14,449 nt of DNA from CAYOHR01 sp964512145. Lineage in GTDB: Bacteria > Bacteroidota > Bacteroidia > Flavobacteriales_G > JALEGO01. The notes under the pieces were generated by a model. It was not told where the DNA came from. It ran no database searches and was given only the letters and a program-made list of their open reading frames with translations. Location of the stretch: positions 1-14,449 of the forward strand of contig CAZEIM010000057.1 in NCBI GenBank assembly GCA_964512145.1, given 5' to 3'. Positions 1-8,076 of this stretch are shown here, piece by piece. Numbering within the stretch: the first letter of the stretch is position 1; each line of letters begins with the position of its first letter. The position numbers were made by a program, and so were the translations under genes.

Positions 1-714
1 GGTTTCTATAAAGGTTTTTTTTAATTCATCAATACTTTCATCAATATCTAGGGCTATAATTTCGGTTCGTGGAACCATACAATCTCTAGCTTTTAAGCTT
101 GAAAACTCTAAAGCATTTTGAAAAATCTGTACTTCATGTTGTATTGTGTCTTTTGAAGTGTTTTCAGTAGCCTCTTTTAAATAATGGTCTAAATCAATTT
201 GTCCAAATTTAGTTTCTTCAATTTTTTGCAGACTAATTTTTTTAGTAAATATTCTTAAAATAATTCGGGCAATATTCATCATAATAAAACTGGGGATTGC
301 CAATAAAAAATAAAACAATATCATAATGGGTGAAAAAATATTTAAAAACTCATTGGAGTTATTTTTAAATATGGATTTTGGCAAAAACTCGGCAGTTACT
401 AATATGATTAATGTAGAAATTATGGTTTGAGCAATAAAGATAAAATACTCGTTTGGGTACACTTGCCCAATAAGAGGTTCAATAATTTTTGCAATAAAAA
501 TACCATAAATAACTAATGCTATAGTATTTCCAATTAACATAGAACTAATAAATCCGGATGACCTTTTTTGTAGCCACGAAATAATTTTACCGGATAAAAA
601 TCCTTGTTTTTTATCTAAAGCGATTTCTAATCTATTAGCGGTAACAAAGGCAATTTCAATGCCTGAAAAAAAGGCAGAAAATAGAATTGTAAGTAAAACA
701 ATAAAATAGTCCAT
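1..714 (-). CDS. CNNM/CBS 'hemolysin family' membrane protein, partial (C-terminus beyond left edge)
   Basis: The first 238 residues are inside the window; the reading frame is still open at base 1. The N-terminal part is a CNNM (DUF21) membrane domain: a first helix at about residues 3-25 containing FFSGIEIAF, a second at 57-80 with the MLIGNTIAL motif, a third at 92-113 ending in AEFLPK, and a fourth at 126-150. The soluble part begins near 165, and RDCMVPRTEI (210-219) is the typical entry to the paired CBS domains. The family (CorC/TlyC/CNNM) is linked to divalent metal export; the 'hemolysin' name is historical. The Bacteroidota protein GldE belongs to the same fold family, so that alternative cannot be excluded from half a protein. 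The ATG overlaps the stop of the upstream 60-residue gene by one base (TAATG), indicating translational coupling. A CorC_HlyC domain is expected in the missing part. Confidence 0.88.
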   Translation of the reverse strand, partial: MDYFIVLLTILFSAFFSGIEIAFVTANRLEIALDKKQGFLSGKIISWLQKRSSGFISSMLIGNTIALVIYGIFIAKIIEPLIGQVYPNEYFIFIAQTIISTLIILVTAEFLPKSIFKNNSNEFLNIFSPIMILFYFLLAIPSFIMMNIARIILRIFTKKISLQKIEETKFGQIDLDHYLKEATENTSKDTIQHEVQIFQNALEFSSLKARDCMVPRTEIIALDIDESIDELKKTFIET

Positions 715-896
715 TATTTTTTCGATTTTATACGAATGTATCTTCTTAATAAGAACATGAAAAGAGAAATGAATGGAAGACCGTATAACAAATAATCCGT
801 TTTAGCTGATTTTTGTTGAATATACAATACAAGAATGGATGTACTTATAAACGTCACCAACCAAAATATTTCCATGAGTTTATGGTAGCTCTTCAT
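714..896 (-). CDS. Small two-helix membrane protein between lptC and the CNNM gene
   Basis: This is a 60-residue protein with two predicted membrane helices (about residues 8-26 and 35-50) and a strongly basic C-terminal tail (RRYIRIKSKK), which suggests the tail is cytoplasmic. I know of no function. It looks real because it is flanked by translational overlaps on both sides: its ATG lies 17 bases inside the end of lptC, and its TAA shares one base with the ATG of the CNNM gene. I recall short uncharacterised proteins of this shape at the same place in flavobacterial genomes. An internal ATG at residue 8 (base 875) would start just after the lptC stop and is a possible alternative start, but it would trim the basic N-terminus. 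It could be an accessory to the neighbouring transporter; that is inference from position only. Confidence 0.72.
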   Translation of the reverse strand: MKSYHKLMEIFWLVTFISTSILVLYIQQKSAKTDYLLYGLPFISLFMFLLRRYIRIKSKK

Positions 897-1440
897 CTTT
901 TATGTTTATGGTACCTTTAATGTTCAATATACGATATTTTGTAAAATCTTCATTTGATTCTAACCCGTCTCCAAAAATAATTTCTTCGGAAGTATGTATT
1001 TTCACAAAAACATCGGAGTAAATTTTTCTGTTTTTTTTATCCCACCATAATTTTTCGGTACTTAATTTATCTCCATTTCTGTTAACCACTTGAACATTTT
1101 TTTCTGTTCTTATTTTATCATCTTTTTCGTAGTGTATTGCGTATTCACTCGTTAAATGTGAGTCTTCAATACCTTTATCATTAAAAAATTTCACATCTAC
1201 ACCTTTTTTAAATTCAATGTAAGATGAATCGTTATTTATAATATAGTGTTCTAAAACAGGTGCTTTTAAAATAAATTTAATAATTGCCGAGTCGCTATAT
1301 ATCATTTCCACATTTTTACCTACTTCTAGTGGTTCCGGTTTTTTAGTTACAGCCTCAATATCTTGTAAATCATTTTTACATGAACTTAATACCTGTAGTA
1401 TTAACGCAAAATAACATAGCTTAATAACTCTATAAATCAT
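880..1440 (-). CDS. lptC: LPS export ABC transporter periplasmic protein LptC, predicted lipoprotein
   Basis: This 186-residue protein begins with a hydrophobic signal sequence ending in a lipobox-like LSSC, with the putative lipidated Cys at residue 21. LptC normally joins the LptBFG inner-membrane transporter to the periplasmic LptA bridge that carries LPS outward. E. coli LptC is held by a transmembrane helix, whereas the version here appears to be lipid-anchored. The body (about 45-180) has the beta-strand pattern of the family, with recognisable pieces GDKLSTEKLWWDKKNRKIYSD, a VKIHTSEEIIFGDGLESN segment and a closing YRILNIKGTI. The length is normal. The ATG at 1440 gives the complete signal peptide. 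It lies 17 bases after the TPR gene and overlaps the following small gene by 17 bases, so the group is probably co-translated. Confidence 0.9.
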   Translation of the reverse strand: MIYRVIKLCYFALILQVLSSCKNDLQDIEAVTKKPEPLEVGKNVEMIYSDSAIIKFILKAPVLEHYIINNDSSYIEFKKGVDVKFFNDKGIEDSHLTSEYAIHYEKDDKIRTEKNVQVVNRNGDKLSTEKLWWDKKNRKIYSDVFVKIHTSEEIIFGDGLESNEDFTKYRILNIKGTINIKDEELP

Positions 1441-1457
1441 GAATTTTTTAGTCCGAT

Positions 1458-2780
1458 TTATTTATTAAAACGAACCGTGGTAGTTTCGTTTATCCAACAA
1501 TTTACAGTGTATGAATTTCCTTCGGTTATTTGATAAAAGAAGCAGTCTTCTTTACCAGGAAAATAACCTGAGTAGGTGTTAATTAGCTTATTGGCCTCTT
1601 CAGCTATTTCAGGGTCTACTTGTTTTGCTTTTATAAATTTATCTACCGCTAGCCAGTAGGCCGCTTTTTGAGTGCACGGGTTATCACCACATTGACCGGC
1701 AGACGAAACGTAGCATGAGCCAATTAAAATATAGGCTTTACCTAAGTTAGGATTAATGGTTAACGCTTTTTGTGCGTAAGTACGGGCGTTGCTATATTGG
1801 TTCATTTTTTTGTAACAGTCTGCCGCTAATAAAAAGTACTTTTGTTTATTTTCATCGTTTGAAGATAAATCGGCTGCTTGTTTAAAATATTCGACCGCTT
1901 TTGAACAATTTTCTTTTTGGTTAACTCCTAAACTATAGGCAGACTCTTCCGATGGATTTAATTCATGCAATACAGAGGCAGCATTATAATATAATTCTAA
2001 ATCGGTACAACCTCTAATATTTAATATTTTAGATATTGTTTTTAGTAAAACGGTATCTTTTGAGTTTTCATTGAATTTTTTAGTATATATGTCGTTTAAA
2101 TCGGTACATTCCGCTACTGTACTAAAAATTTTATCTACTTCGTTTTGAACAGATTCATATCCTTTTTTCGTTTTTTCTTTTTTAGGATCTGCAATAATTT
2201 TATCTAATGTAGCAGCGATTTTCTGATACCAATCTAACATGTCTTGCTTAGATGATTTTCCTTGTTTATACAGATCGTTTAACGATACATACAAATAAAA
2301 TAAAGGATTCGCTTCACTATTTTCTCCAGAAAGCTCAAAAGATTCTTTTAATATTTCAAAAGCTTTTTCGGTTTCTCCCGTTTTGTATTTATACCAATCT
2401 ACTCCTTTCCTTCCTAACACAAAGCCTTTTTGTCCAAAATGTTCAATTCGTTTATCGTAAAGCTCTAAATTTTTTTCTAAAAATGCTTTTTTAGTAGATT
2501 CATCCGAAACTTTTTCATACATATCCATATACATTTTGGAACCGTTTTGATAAAGTGATTTACTTAATTTAGGACAATATTGTAAAGTAGCTTCTAATGC
2601 CGGGATGGCATCGGTATAATTATTTTGCTTAAAATATTCATTGTATAGTGAATAGTTTTTTACACAATTAGCACTGTCCTCGGGTGTTTTACCATAATCG
2701 TAGTCTTTTTGTGAAAAAACCACATAATTAAGTCCTAACATTAAAAATAAGTGAATAGAAACAGCTTTTTTCATAATCAT
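1458..2780 (-). CDS. Secreted tetratricopeptide-repeat protein
   Basis: This 440-residue protein has a Sec signal peptide (residues 1 to about 23, cleavage likely after VVFS or VFSQ), so it acts in the periplasm or at the envelope. TPR-like helical repeats are visible at about 40-70 and 130-170. The clearest pair is at about 284-355, including AADCYKKMNQYSNARTYAQKAL followed by INPNLGKAYILIGSCY. The C-terminal 80 residues carry Cys 356, 364, 369, 413 and 428, and end in a distinctive SYTVNCWINETTTVRF stretch, which may form disulfides. TPR proteins are protein-binding scaffolds; the partner is unknown. It sits between a predicted outer-membrane barrel and lptC in a flavobacterial gene order I recognise, which suggests an envelope-assembly role (inference). 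Met1 and Met3 are both possible starts; either leaves a good signal peptide. Confidence 0.85.
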   Translation of the reverse strand: MIMKKAVSIHLFLMLGLNYVVFSQKDYDYGKTPEDSANCVKNYSLYNEYFKQNNYTDAIPALEATLQYCPKLSKSLYQNGSKMYMDMYEKVSDESTKKAFLEKNLELYDKRIEHFGQKGFVLGRKGVDWYKYKTGETEKAFEILKESFELSGENSEANPLFYLYVSLNDLYKQGKSSKQDMLDWYQKIAATLDKIIADPKKEKTKKGYESVQNEVDKIFSTVAECTDLNDIYTKKFNENSKDTVLLKTISKILNIRGCTDLELYYNAASVLHELNPSEESAYSLGVNQKENCSKAVEYFKQAADLSSNDENKQKYFLLAADCYKKMNQYSNARTYAQKALTINPNLGKAYILIGSCYVSSAGQCGDNPCTQKAAYWLAVDKFIKAKQVDPEIAEEANKLINTYSGYFPGKEDCFFYQITEGNSYTVNCWINETTTVRFNK

Positions 2781-2800
2781 TTTAATTTATTTACATTACA

Positions 2801-4075
2801 CTAATCAATTTTACTTCGTTGAAACCATTTGTCGTAAGCATTAGGCGATAAAACTAAGCCCAAATGCAGATTTGTAAAGTTTTCTTTATAATTTGTAACC
2901 ACTGAATTAAATTTTCCAATTTCTATGCCAAAATTAACGTACGTTTTGGTTTTGTATTTTCCTGTAAAAGGAATTGTTACCCCTAAGCCAACAGATTCTG
3001 ATATTAATTGTTTTCCTTGCACTATTATTGGGTGCTTAATTTGTTGCACATTAGCCGAAAACATAGGTTGAAATTTACTTCTTTCGCTAGATATTGGAGT
3101 ATATAATATTCCTAAACCTATTCTTTCCCTATTTGATACTTCAGTTTGGTCAATATTCACCGAAGAACTATCCCAACGCTGTATATCGTAATCGGCACTT
3201 AATACTATTTTTTCTTTTATTGAAAATGTTACACCAATGCCCATTTTTTGAGGCAGATTATTTTTACGATCACCAAGCTGATATACAATAGTATCTTTAA
3301 TAGCATTGTTGTTGGTTTTATAATAATACATAAATTCTTCTTGGGTAATATTTATAGATGATTTGTATTGATAGTTTGCTCCAAGAGATAATTGATTTTT
3401 ATTTGAAAACTTTTTTAATAGTATCATCCCAAGCTCAGGAGTAATTCCTCTCAAAAAATTGCGATTATCCTTATACACATTTAAAAAATTGGTAGCCGAT
3501 GTATAAAAATCGGCATTGGATCTAATATTACCAAAAATGTATTGAGCGGCTAAGCCAAACCCAACAATAAATGTGGAGTCTATGGTGAAATTATATCCTG
3601 TAGAAATACGTAATTGATTTATTCCTCCAATTCCTGAGTGAATATTTTTATATTCAATACTATCGGGGCCTAAATAAGTACCTGTTGAGTTATAAGCGAC
3701 TCTTGAGTATGGCATTAGGCTTAAAGATAACCCCATTTTTTTTTCAATTATAGGAAATAACAAGGCACCATGTAATAATGTTGTCATTTGGTTTTGCCCA
3801 GTTTGGTTGTTTTGCTGTATATTATTTATTCTTGATTTTACTCCTACATCAAATATGGTGTTATCGGCAAAAGACAGAGTTGCCGGATTGCTAAGATTTA
3901 CGAACGGTACATTTACATAACCATATTTTCCAGCACCTGAAATTCTTTGAAAAGTAGTAGTATTTTCTTCAATAATGCCAATATTATAAGATGAAAAACT
4001 TGTAGAAGGAATAATTTGCGCGTAATTTACGCCAAATAAAAAAAATACAAATATGACTAAAGTTGCTTTTTTCAA
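2801..4075 (-). CDS. Predicted outer-membrane beta-barrel protein (FadL-like candidate), TTG start
   Basis: This 424-residue protein has a signal peptide (MKKATLVIFVFFLFGVNYAQ) followed by alternating-pattern segments typical of a barrel of long beta-strands, for example the stretches near residues 110-125, 150-185, 215-240 and 370-424. The early NLSNPATLSF segment resembles the 'NPA' region common to FadL/OMPP1-like and PorP-like Bacteroidota proteins. The function is unknown; FadL-type transport of hydrophobic compounds is one possibility. The start codon reads TTG at 4075. The frame upstream stays open to a TAA at 4112-4114 without any ATG, and the signal peptide begins exactly at the TTG, so this start is well supported. 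It follows coaX by 10 bases and precedes the TPR gene by 20 bases. The C-terminus does not end in the usual aromatic barrel signature. Confidence 0.8.
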   Translation of the reverse strand: MKKATLVIFVFFLFGVNYAQIIPSTSFSSYNIGIIEENTTTFQRISGAGKYGYVNVPFVNLSNPATLSFADNTIFDVGVKSRINNIQQNNQTGQNQMTTLLHGALLFPIIEKKMGLSLSLMPYSRVAYNSTGTYLGPDSIEYKNIHSGIGGINQLRISTGYNFTIDSTFIVGFGLAAQYIFGNIRSNADFYTSATNFLNVYKDNRNFLRGITPELGMILLKKFSNKNQLSLGANYQYKSSINITQEEFMYYYKTNNNAIKDTIVYQLGDRKNNLPQKMGIGVTFSIKEKIVLSADYDIQRWDSSSVNIDQTEVSNRERIGLGILYTPISSERSKFQPMFSANVQQIKHPIIVQGKQLISESVGLGVTIPFTGKYKTKTYVNFGIEIGKFNSVVTNYKENFTNLHLGLVLSPNAYDKWFQRSKID

Positions 4076-4085
4076 AAAAAATAAT

Positions 4086-4835
4086 TTATGTATTGAGTTG
4101 TAATATTTTATTTAATCCAACCAATACCAAATTTTGGACTACAAAAATGTGTTTTTTTAATTCATTCTCAAAATAAATAACATCACCACCGGTTAATATT
4201 ATTTTTAAATCAGGGTAATTCTTTGAGTACCAGTTGATATTTCCTTTTAGTTCAAACAAAACTCCATTTAACACTCCTGAAAGTATATTTTTATGTGTAT
4301 TTTGAGCAATTACCTCGGGTAATTTTTCTTCATATTGTAATGTAATTAAAGGTAATTTTTGAGTAAATGCATGTAAACTTTTTAAGCGAATATTTATTCC
4401 TGGTGAGATAGCCCCCCCTAAGTATTCGTTTTTATTATTAATGAATTCATAGGTAATACATGTTCCAATGCTTATTACCAATACATTTTGGTTAGGATAT
4501 AGTGTATTGGCGCCACACGCTAATGAAATTCTGTCCGAACCTAATGTGTCCGGAGTTTCGTATTTTATATTTATAGGGAGTGAAGATTTATACGTAAAAT
4601 GCAGAGTTGAAATATTAAAGTTTTTTAAAATAGTTTTTACCAATATTTCTTCAGAAGAAACAGAAGAAATAATAGCTTTTTTTGTATGCAAATGATACTC
4701 AGAGATATAGTTTTTTATTTCTTCAGAATAGTTTAGAGATTTATTGGGTACAATATTTACTTTATATGGAAGTTCGCCTTCTTTAAACCAAGCCAATTTG
4801 GTGTTGGTATTTCCTATATCAATCACTAAAAACAT
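4086..4835 (-). CDS. coaX: Type III pantothenate kinase
   Basis: This 249-residue enzyme of normal length catalyses the first step of coenzyme A synthesis, ATP-dependent phosphorylation of pantothenate, in the cytosol. The ASKHA-fold motifs are present in order: DIGNTNTKLAWF at residues 6-17 (phosphate-binding, Asp6), the TPDTLGSDRISLACGA block at 94-109 (Asp101 in the pantothenate-site GxDR motif), an IGTCITYEF block at 123-131, NEYLGGAISPG at 136-146, and ILTGGD at 213-218. One oddity: the second phosphate motif, which in the relatives I remember reads D-A/L-G-T, here has Ser122 where Asp is expected (codon AGC, bases 4472-4470), and Glu130 replaces the usual Asp of TYDF. All other motifs are intact, so I call it a CoaX, with activity to be confirmed. 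It lies 19 bases after the OmpA-like gene. Confidence 0.93.
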   Translation of the reverse strand: MFLVIDIGNTNTKLAWFKEGELPYKVNIVPNKSLNYSEEIKNYISEYHLHTKKAIISSVSSEEILVKTILKNFNISTLHFTYKSSLPINIKYETPDTLGSDRISLACGANTLYPNQNVLVISIGTCITYEFINNKNEYLGGAISPGINIRLKSLHAFTQKLPLITLQYEEKLPEVIAQNTHKNILSGVLNGVLFELKGNINWYSKNYPDLKIILTGGDVIYFENELKKHIFVVQNLVLVGLNKILQLNT

Positions 4836-4854
4836 GCTATAATAGATAAAGAAT

Positions 4855-6999
4855 TTATTCTTCGTAAATTATTTCTTTACCATTTACGATTTTTCCTATT
4901 ACCCGAAATTCAGTTCTTCTGTTTTTTTGTCTACCTATAGGATTATCAGTTCCGTCAGAATATGAGTTTGGAGCAATGGGTCTTCGCTCACCATATCCTT
5001 TGGGTTGTAATCTGTTTTTTTCTATGTTTTTTGAAATCATATAATTAACAACACTTTCCGCTCGTCTTTGAGATAGTTTATCATTATATTCATCTGTACC
5101 AAAATTATCGGTATGGGAGGAAAGTTCTATAATTAATTTAGGGTTTTCAATCATAATTTTATATACGGTAGTATCAATCGTAATTTTTGCTTCTTTGGTC
5201 AGATACCATTCATCAAAAGGGTAGTATATGTTTTTAATAATAATAGGTTCAAGGGTGATCTCTACCATTCCAATATGTTCTTTTATAGTGCCATTTTCAA
5301 CTTTTTTGGTGTTAAATTCATGATGTTTGTTAAAAAAACCATCACGTTCAATAATAAATTTATATTTTTTATTTTTTTTTATCGCAAAAGTAAATTCACC
5401 ATTTGAATCAGTTATGGTTGAATCGATAGGTATTAACTGATGGTCGGCTGAAAATGTATACATCACTACTTTTTGATTAGGAATAATATAATTTAATTCG
5501 TTTTGTATAATGTTGTTTTTTTGTTCGTCATCATCCATGTCTAAAATTCGTTCGATATAACTGGCATTGTATAGTTTACCTTCATACGCAATGTTGGGTT
5601 CTTCTGTTTTTATAAAACTAAAAATATCATCGCAACAATTTTTATTTTTTAAGGGCGTAGTTCCATCTCTATTAGAGGTAAAAAAACCTTTAGTTTCGTC
5701 TTTTTCGTCTAACACGTAGTATTGATCATCGTATGAGCTATTAAACGGAAAACCAATGTTTTCTATGGGTTTCCAGTCGAGTTTTTGTCCTTTTGTTTTA
5801 AAAATATCTAACCCCCCAAACGAAGCATAACCGTTAGAGCTAAAATAAAGTGAATTAGATGCATGATGATAAAACGGAGTAACTTCATCGTATGGAGTGT
5901 TCACTTTTTTCCCTAAATTAATAGGTTCTGTAGCTTTGTTTAATACATGATTATATTCTGTAAACCAAATGTCTGTGCCGCCTATTCCATCATTTCGGTC
6001 TGAAATATAGTATATAATGTCTGTTGTTTCATTTAACGTTTGAACAGCGGGTTGAGTATTTGTGTATTCGGGAATGTTTATATTATTTGGTAATTCCAAG
6101 GGTGTTGTCCATATAGAATCAAGTTTGCTGAAATATAATTTACACTCAAGCACAGAATTGCATTTTGTGAAATAAAATCGTTTTCTATCCAAAGAGTAGG
6201 CTCCATTTCCCACATGAAAGTTTGTGTCATTAAAGGGTTCTATAATACTTTTTTCCCCCTCCCAGTTGTTGGCATATTTATACGCCTTAAAAAACACTCT
6301 TCTTTTGGTGCTATCTATGGTGGGATAATATTTTACAGAATCTTCTAAGTAGGTTGCATATAATAAAGTGTCGGAATTAATTAAGAAGGGAGAAAAGTCA
6401 ATATATGCATGGTTGATAGAATTATTAAGGGGTGTTATGGTTGAACTAAAATCAACATCTTCAGAGATACTAATTTTTGCCATTTCACATCCTTCTATTT
6501 CTATTATGGCTTGTGATAATAATGCATTTTTTTCTGACTCTGTTTCTTCCATAAACCTGTTAAAATGTTCAATGGCTGCATCGTAATACCCAATATATTT
6601 AAGCATTAACGAGTAATAATACAAAGAATTTGGATATTTTTTAGGGTCTTTTTGATATACTTTTAAATAATATTCTTTTGCTAAATCGTAGTTTTTACTG
6701 TAATGATAGGATTGTGCTAAAAGATATACTCCATCAATATCAGAAGGCTTAATACTTACATACTTTTGAAGAAAATCAACTGCACTAAAATAATCTTTCA
6801 TATTCAGTGCAATTTTTCCTTTTTCTTTAAGTTGATTAGGAGGCAACAAAAGGTTTTGTTGTGAGTAAGTTTGATTTAAATAAATGCATAAAAAAAATAA
6901 TATGCCATGTTTTTTTAAGCAACTAATACGGCTTATTATTTGACACATTGCTTTACAATGACTTAAAAAATGTAATATATAGAATTTACATTCTTTCAC
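4855..6999 (-). CDS. PorE-like envelope protein: TPR, PD40 propeller, regulatory beta domain and OmpA C-terminal domain
   Basis: Domains in order: an N-terminal signal (hydrophobic run at 32-41, cleavage near 46), TPR-like helices at about 55-165, PD40/beta-propeller repeats at about 195-465 (with YYISDRNDGIGGTDIWF and LYFSSNGYASFGGLDIF), a carboxypeptidase-regulatory-like beta domain at about 505-585, and an OmpA peptidoglycan-binding domain at about 590-702 (SSHTDNFGTDEYND with following RRAESV). This order matches PorE of the Porphyromonas gingivalis T9SS, which tethers the secretion machinery to peptidoglycan. Whether this is the true PorE or one of several paralogues cannot be decided here. 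The longest frame starts with ATG at 6999, overlapping the PorP-type gene by 14 bases. The ATG at 6948 (Met18) gives a more usual signal peptide and a 37-base gap, and may be the real start. Confidence 0.88.
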   Translation of the reverse strand: MKECKFYILHFLSHCKAMCQIISRISCLKKHGILFFLCIYLNQTYSQQNLLLPPNQLKEKGKIALNMKDYFSAVDFLQKYVSIKPSDIDGVYLLAQSYHYSKNYDLAKEYYLKVYQKDPKKYPNSLYYYSLMLKYIGYYDAAIEHFNRFMEETESEKNALLSQAIIEIEGCEMAKISISEDVDFSSTITPLNNSINHAYIDFSPFLINSDTLLYATYLEDSVKYYPTIDSTKRRVFFKAYKYANNWEGEKSIIEPFNDTNFHVGNGAYSLDRKRFYFTKCNSVLECKLYFSKLDSIWTTPLELPNNINIPEYTNTQPAVQTLNETTDIIYYISDRNDGIGGTDIWFTEYNHVLNKATEPINLGKKVNTPYDEVTPFYHHASNSLYFSSNGYASFGGLDIFKTKGQKLDWKPIENIGFPFNSSYDDQYYVLDEKDETKGFFTSNRDGTTPLKNKNCCDDIFSFIKTEEPNIAYEGKLYNASYIERILDMDDDEQKNNIIQNELNYIIPNQKVVMYTFSADHQLIPIDSTITDSNGEFTFAIKKNKKYKFIIERDGFFNKHHEFNTKKVENGTIKEHIGMVEITLEPIIIKNIYYPFDEWYLTKEAKITIDTTVYKIMIENPKLIIELSSHTDNFGTDEYNDKLSQRRAESVVNYMISKNIEKNRLQPKGYGERRPIAPNSYSDGTDNPIGRQKNRRTEFRVIGKIVNGKEIIYEE

Positions 7000-8017
7000 A
7001 GTTTGGTGTTATTTTGTTTAGTAATTGAGGCCAATTTGTATAAATAATCGAAATTTCAAAGGCACCTCGGTAATTAGTTGCATTTTTTAAACTGGAAGTG
7101 TTAATGTCATAACTTATTCCAACATCTAATTTTTTTATTCTTGCACCAACCATAGGGCAAAATGCATCTGTAATCCTATTAAATCCAATTCTTGAATAAA
7201 TTCCTGCATACACAAATTTTAATCCAGCTTGATTTTCAGGTAAATACCTTCCTACATTTAGTCCACTTACCAACGAACTAGCTTTTTCTTGTAACATATA
7301 CTGTATATTGGGTGTGATAAAATATTCTTGTTTTATTTCAAATGTACAGGCTATATTTGTTGTCCACCTTTTAACCGCACGGTTATTGTAATTGTAAAAA
7401 GATTCTTTACTTGGAATAATATTAAATAAGGACAAACCAATTTGTGGTTGAATTTTTCCACTTATTTTTCTATAGTTTATTCCAGTATTTAAGTTAATAT
7501 TAGATACTTGACGGCTAAATGCAGCATCTTGTGTTGGTAAAGAAGAGTCGAAAAATCCCGTAGTATTATTAAATTGATCGGGTAATGTTAAGTTGCTGGT
7601 AGAGAATGTTTTGAACGAGAATAAGGGTTGAATTCCCCAACTTAAATAGGCGTTTTGTTTAAGTTTTTTATGATATGCAAAACTTAAAAATAATTTAGCT
7701 GCGGTAAATTGCAAATCACTTGATTTATCGTATATTAATAATGTTCCAGCGCTTAATTTATCTTCTCCTACGATCATTTGTTGATCATACCCAAGGGTGT
7801 TAGAATACATAGGAGGCGATATACTAGTCCACTGTTGCCTATATGAGTTCATGATTCTCCAATTTGCCTCATAATTTCCGGTTAAAGCAGGATTTAAAAA
7901 AATGGGGGAATTAAAAAATTGTGAATAATGTACATCTTGTGCTTCAACATAAAATACAGATAAAATATTTGACAGTGCAAGTATTAGAAACTTTATACGG
8001 TATATTGAATGTTTCAA
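6986..8017 (-). CDS. PorP/SprF family type IX secretion system outer-membrane protein, TTG start
   Basis: This 343-residue protein has a signal peptide (cleavage after about residue 26, YVEA/Q) followed immediately by the family hallmark: QDVHYSQFFNSPIFLNPALTG at 27-47, then NWRIMNSYRQQW. The rest alternates like a beta-barrel of about 14 strands. PorP/SprF proteins are outer-membrane components of the T9SS. SprF of Flavobacterium johnsoniae is needed for secretion of the adhesin SprB, and many paralogues sit beside large type B cargo genes, as here. The start codon is TTG at 8017. The upstream frame is open to a TAA at 8060-8062 with no ATG, so no better start exists. The gene is divergent from the giant PKD protein and overlaps or abuts the OmpA-like gene, the usual PorP-OmpA pairing. 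Confidence 0.92.
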   Translation of the reverse strand: MKHSIYRIKFLILALSNILSVFYVEAQDVHYSQFFNSPIFLNPALTGNYEANWRIMNSYRQQWTSISPPMYSNTLGYDQQMIVGEDKLSAGTLLIYDKSSDLQFTAAKLFLSFAYHKKLKQNAYLSWGIQPLFSFKTFSTSNLTLPDQFNNTTGFFDSSLPTQDAAFSRQVSNINLNTGINYRKISGKIQPQIGLSLFNIIPSKESFYNYNNRAVKRWTTNIACTFEIKQEYFITPNIQYMLQEKASSLVSGLNVGRYLPENQAGLKFVYAGIYSRIGFNRITDAFCPMVGARIKKLDVGISYDINTSSLKNATNYRGAFEISIIYTNWPQLLNKITPNCERM

Positions 8018-8037
8018 GCTAAATAAATATATATTTG
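8005..8037 (+). promoter_or_regulatory. Candidate Bacteroidota-type promoter for the PKD-repeat gene
   Basis: TATATTTG at 8030-8037 matches the Bacteroidota -7 consensus TAnnTTTG exactly. A TTG at 8005-8007 lies 22 bases upstream, within the 17-23 base spacing known for flavobacterial promoters. Initiation would fall near 8044, giving a leader of about 30 bases before the ATG at 8077. In such AT-rich DNA a chance match is possible. On the opposite strand only an imperfect TATATTTA (8031-8024) is seen. It is very close to the TTG start of the PorP-type gene and would imply an almost leaderless message, so I do not call a minus-strand promoter. Confidence 0.45.
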
Positions 8038-8076
8038 TGTTAAATATTACACTACAATTTTATAAAAAAGAATTGA

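Noticed and set aside
1..714. A cytolysin or toxin role suggested by the 'hemolysin family' label
   Set aside because: The label is historical; the CNNM/CBS layout indicates a metal-transport-type membrane protein.
2252..2494. Plus-strand 80-residue open frame within the TPR gene
   Set aside because: It is antisense to a clear coding region, and its Phe/Leu-rich translation is what reverse-complemented Lys/Glu-rich codons produce.
8018..8076. A minus-strand promoter (TATATTTA at 8031-8024) for the PorP-type gene
   Set aside because: It departs from the consensus at the final G and would place initiation at the start codon; in such AT-rich DNA this is too weak to call.
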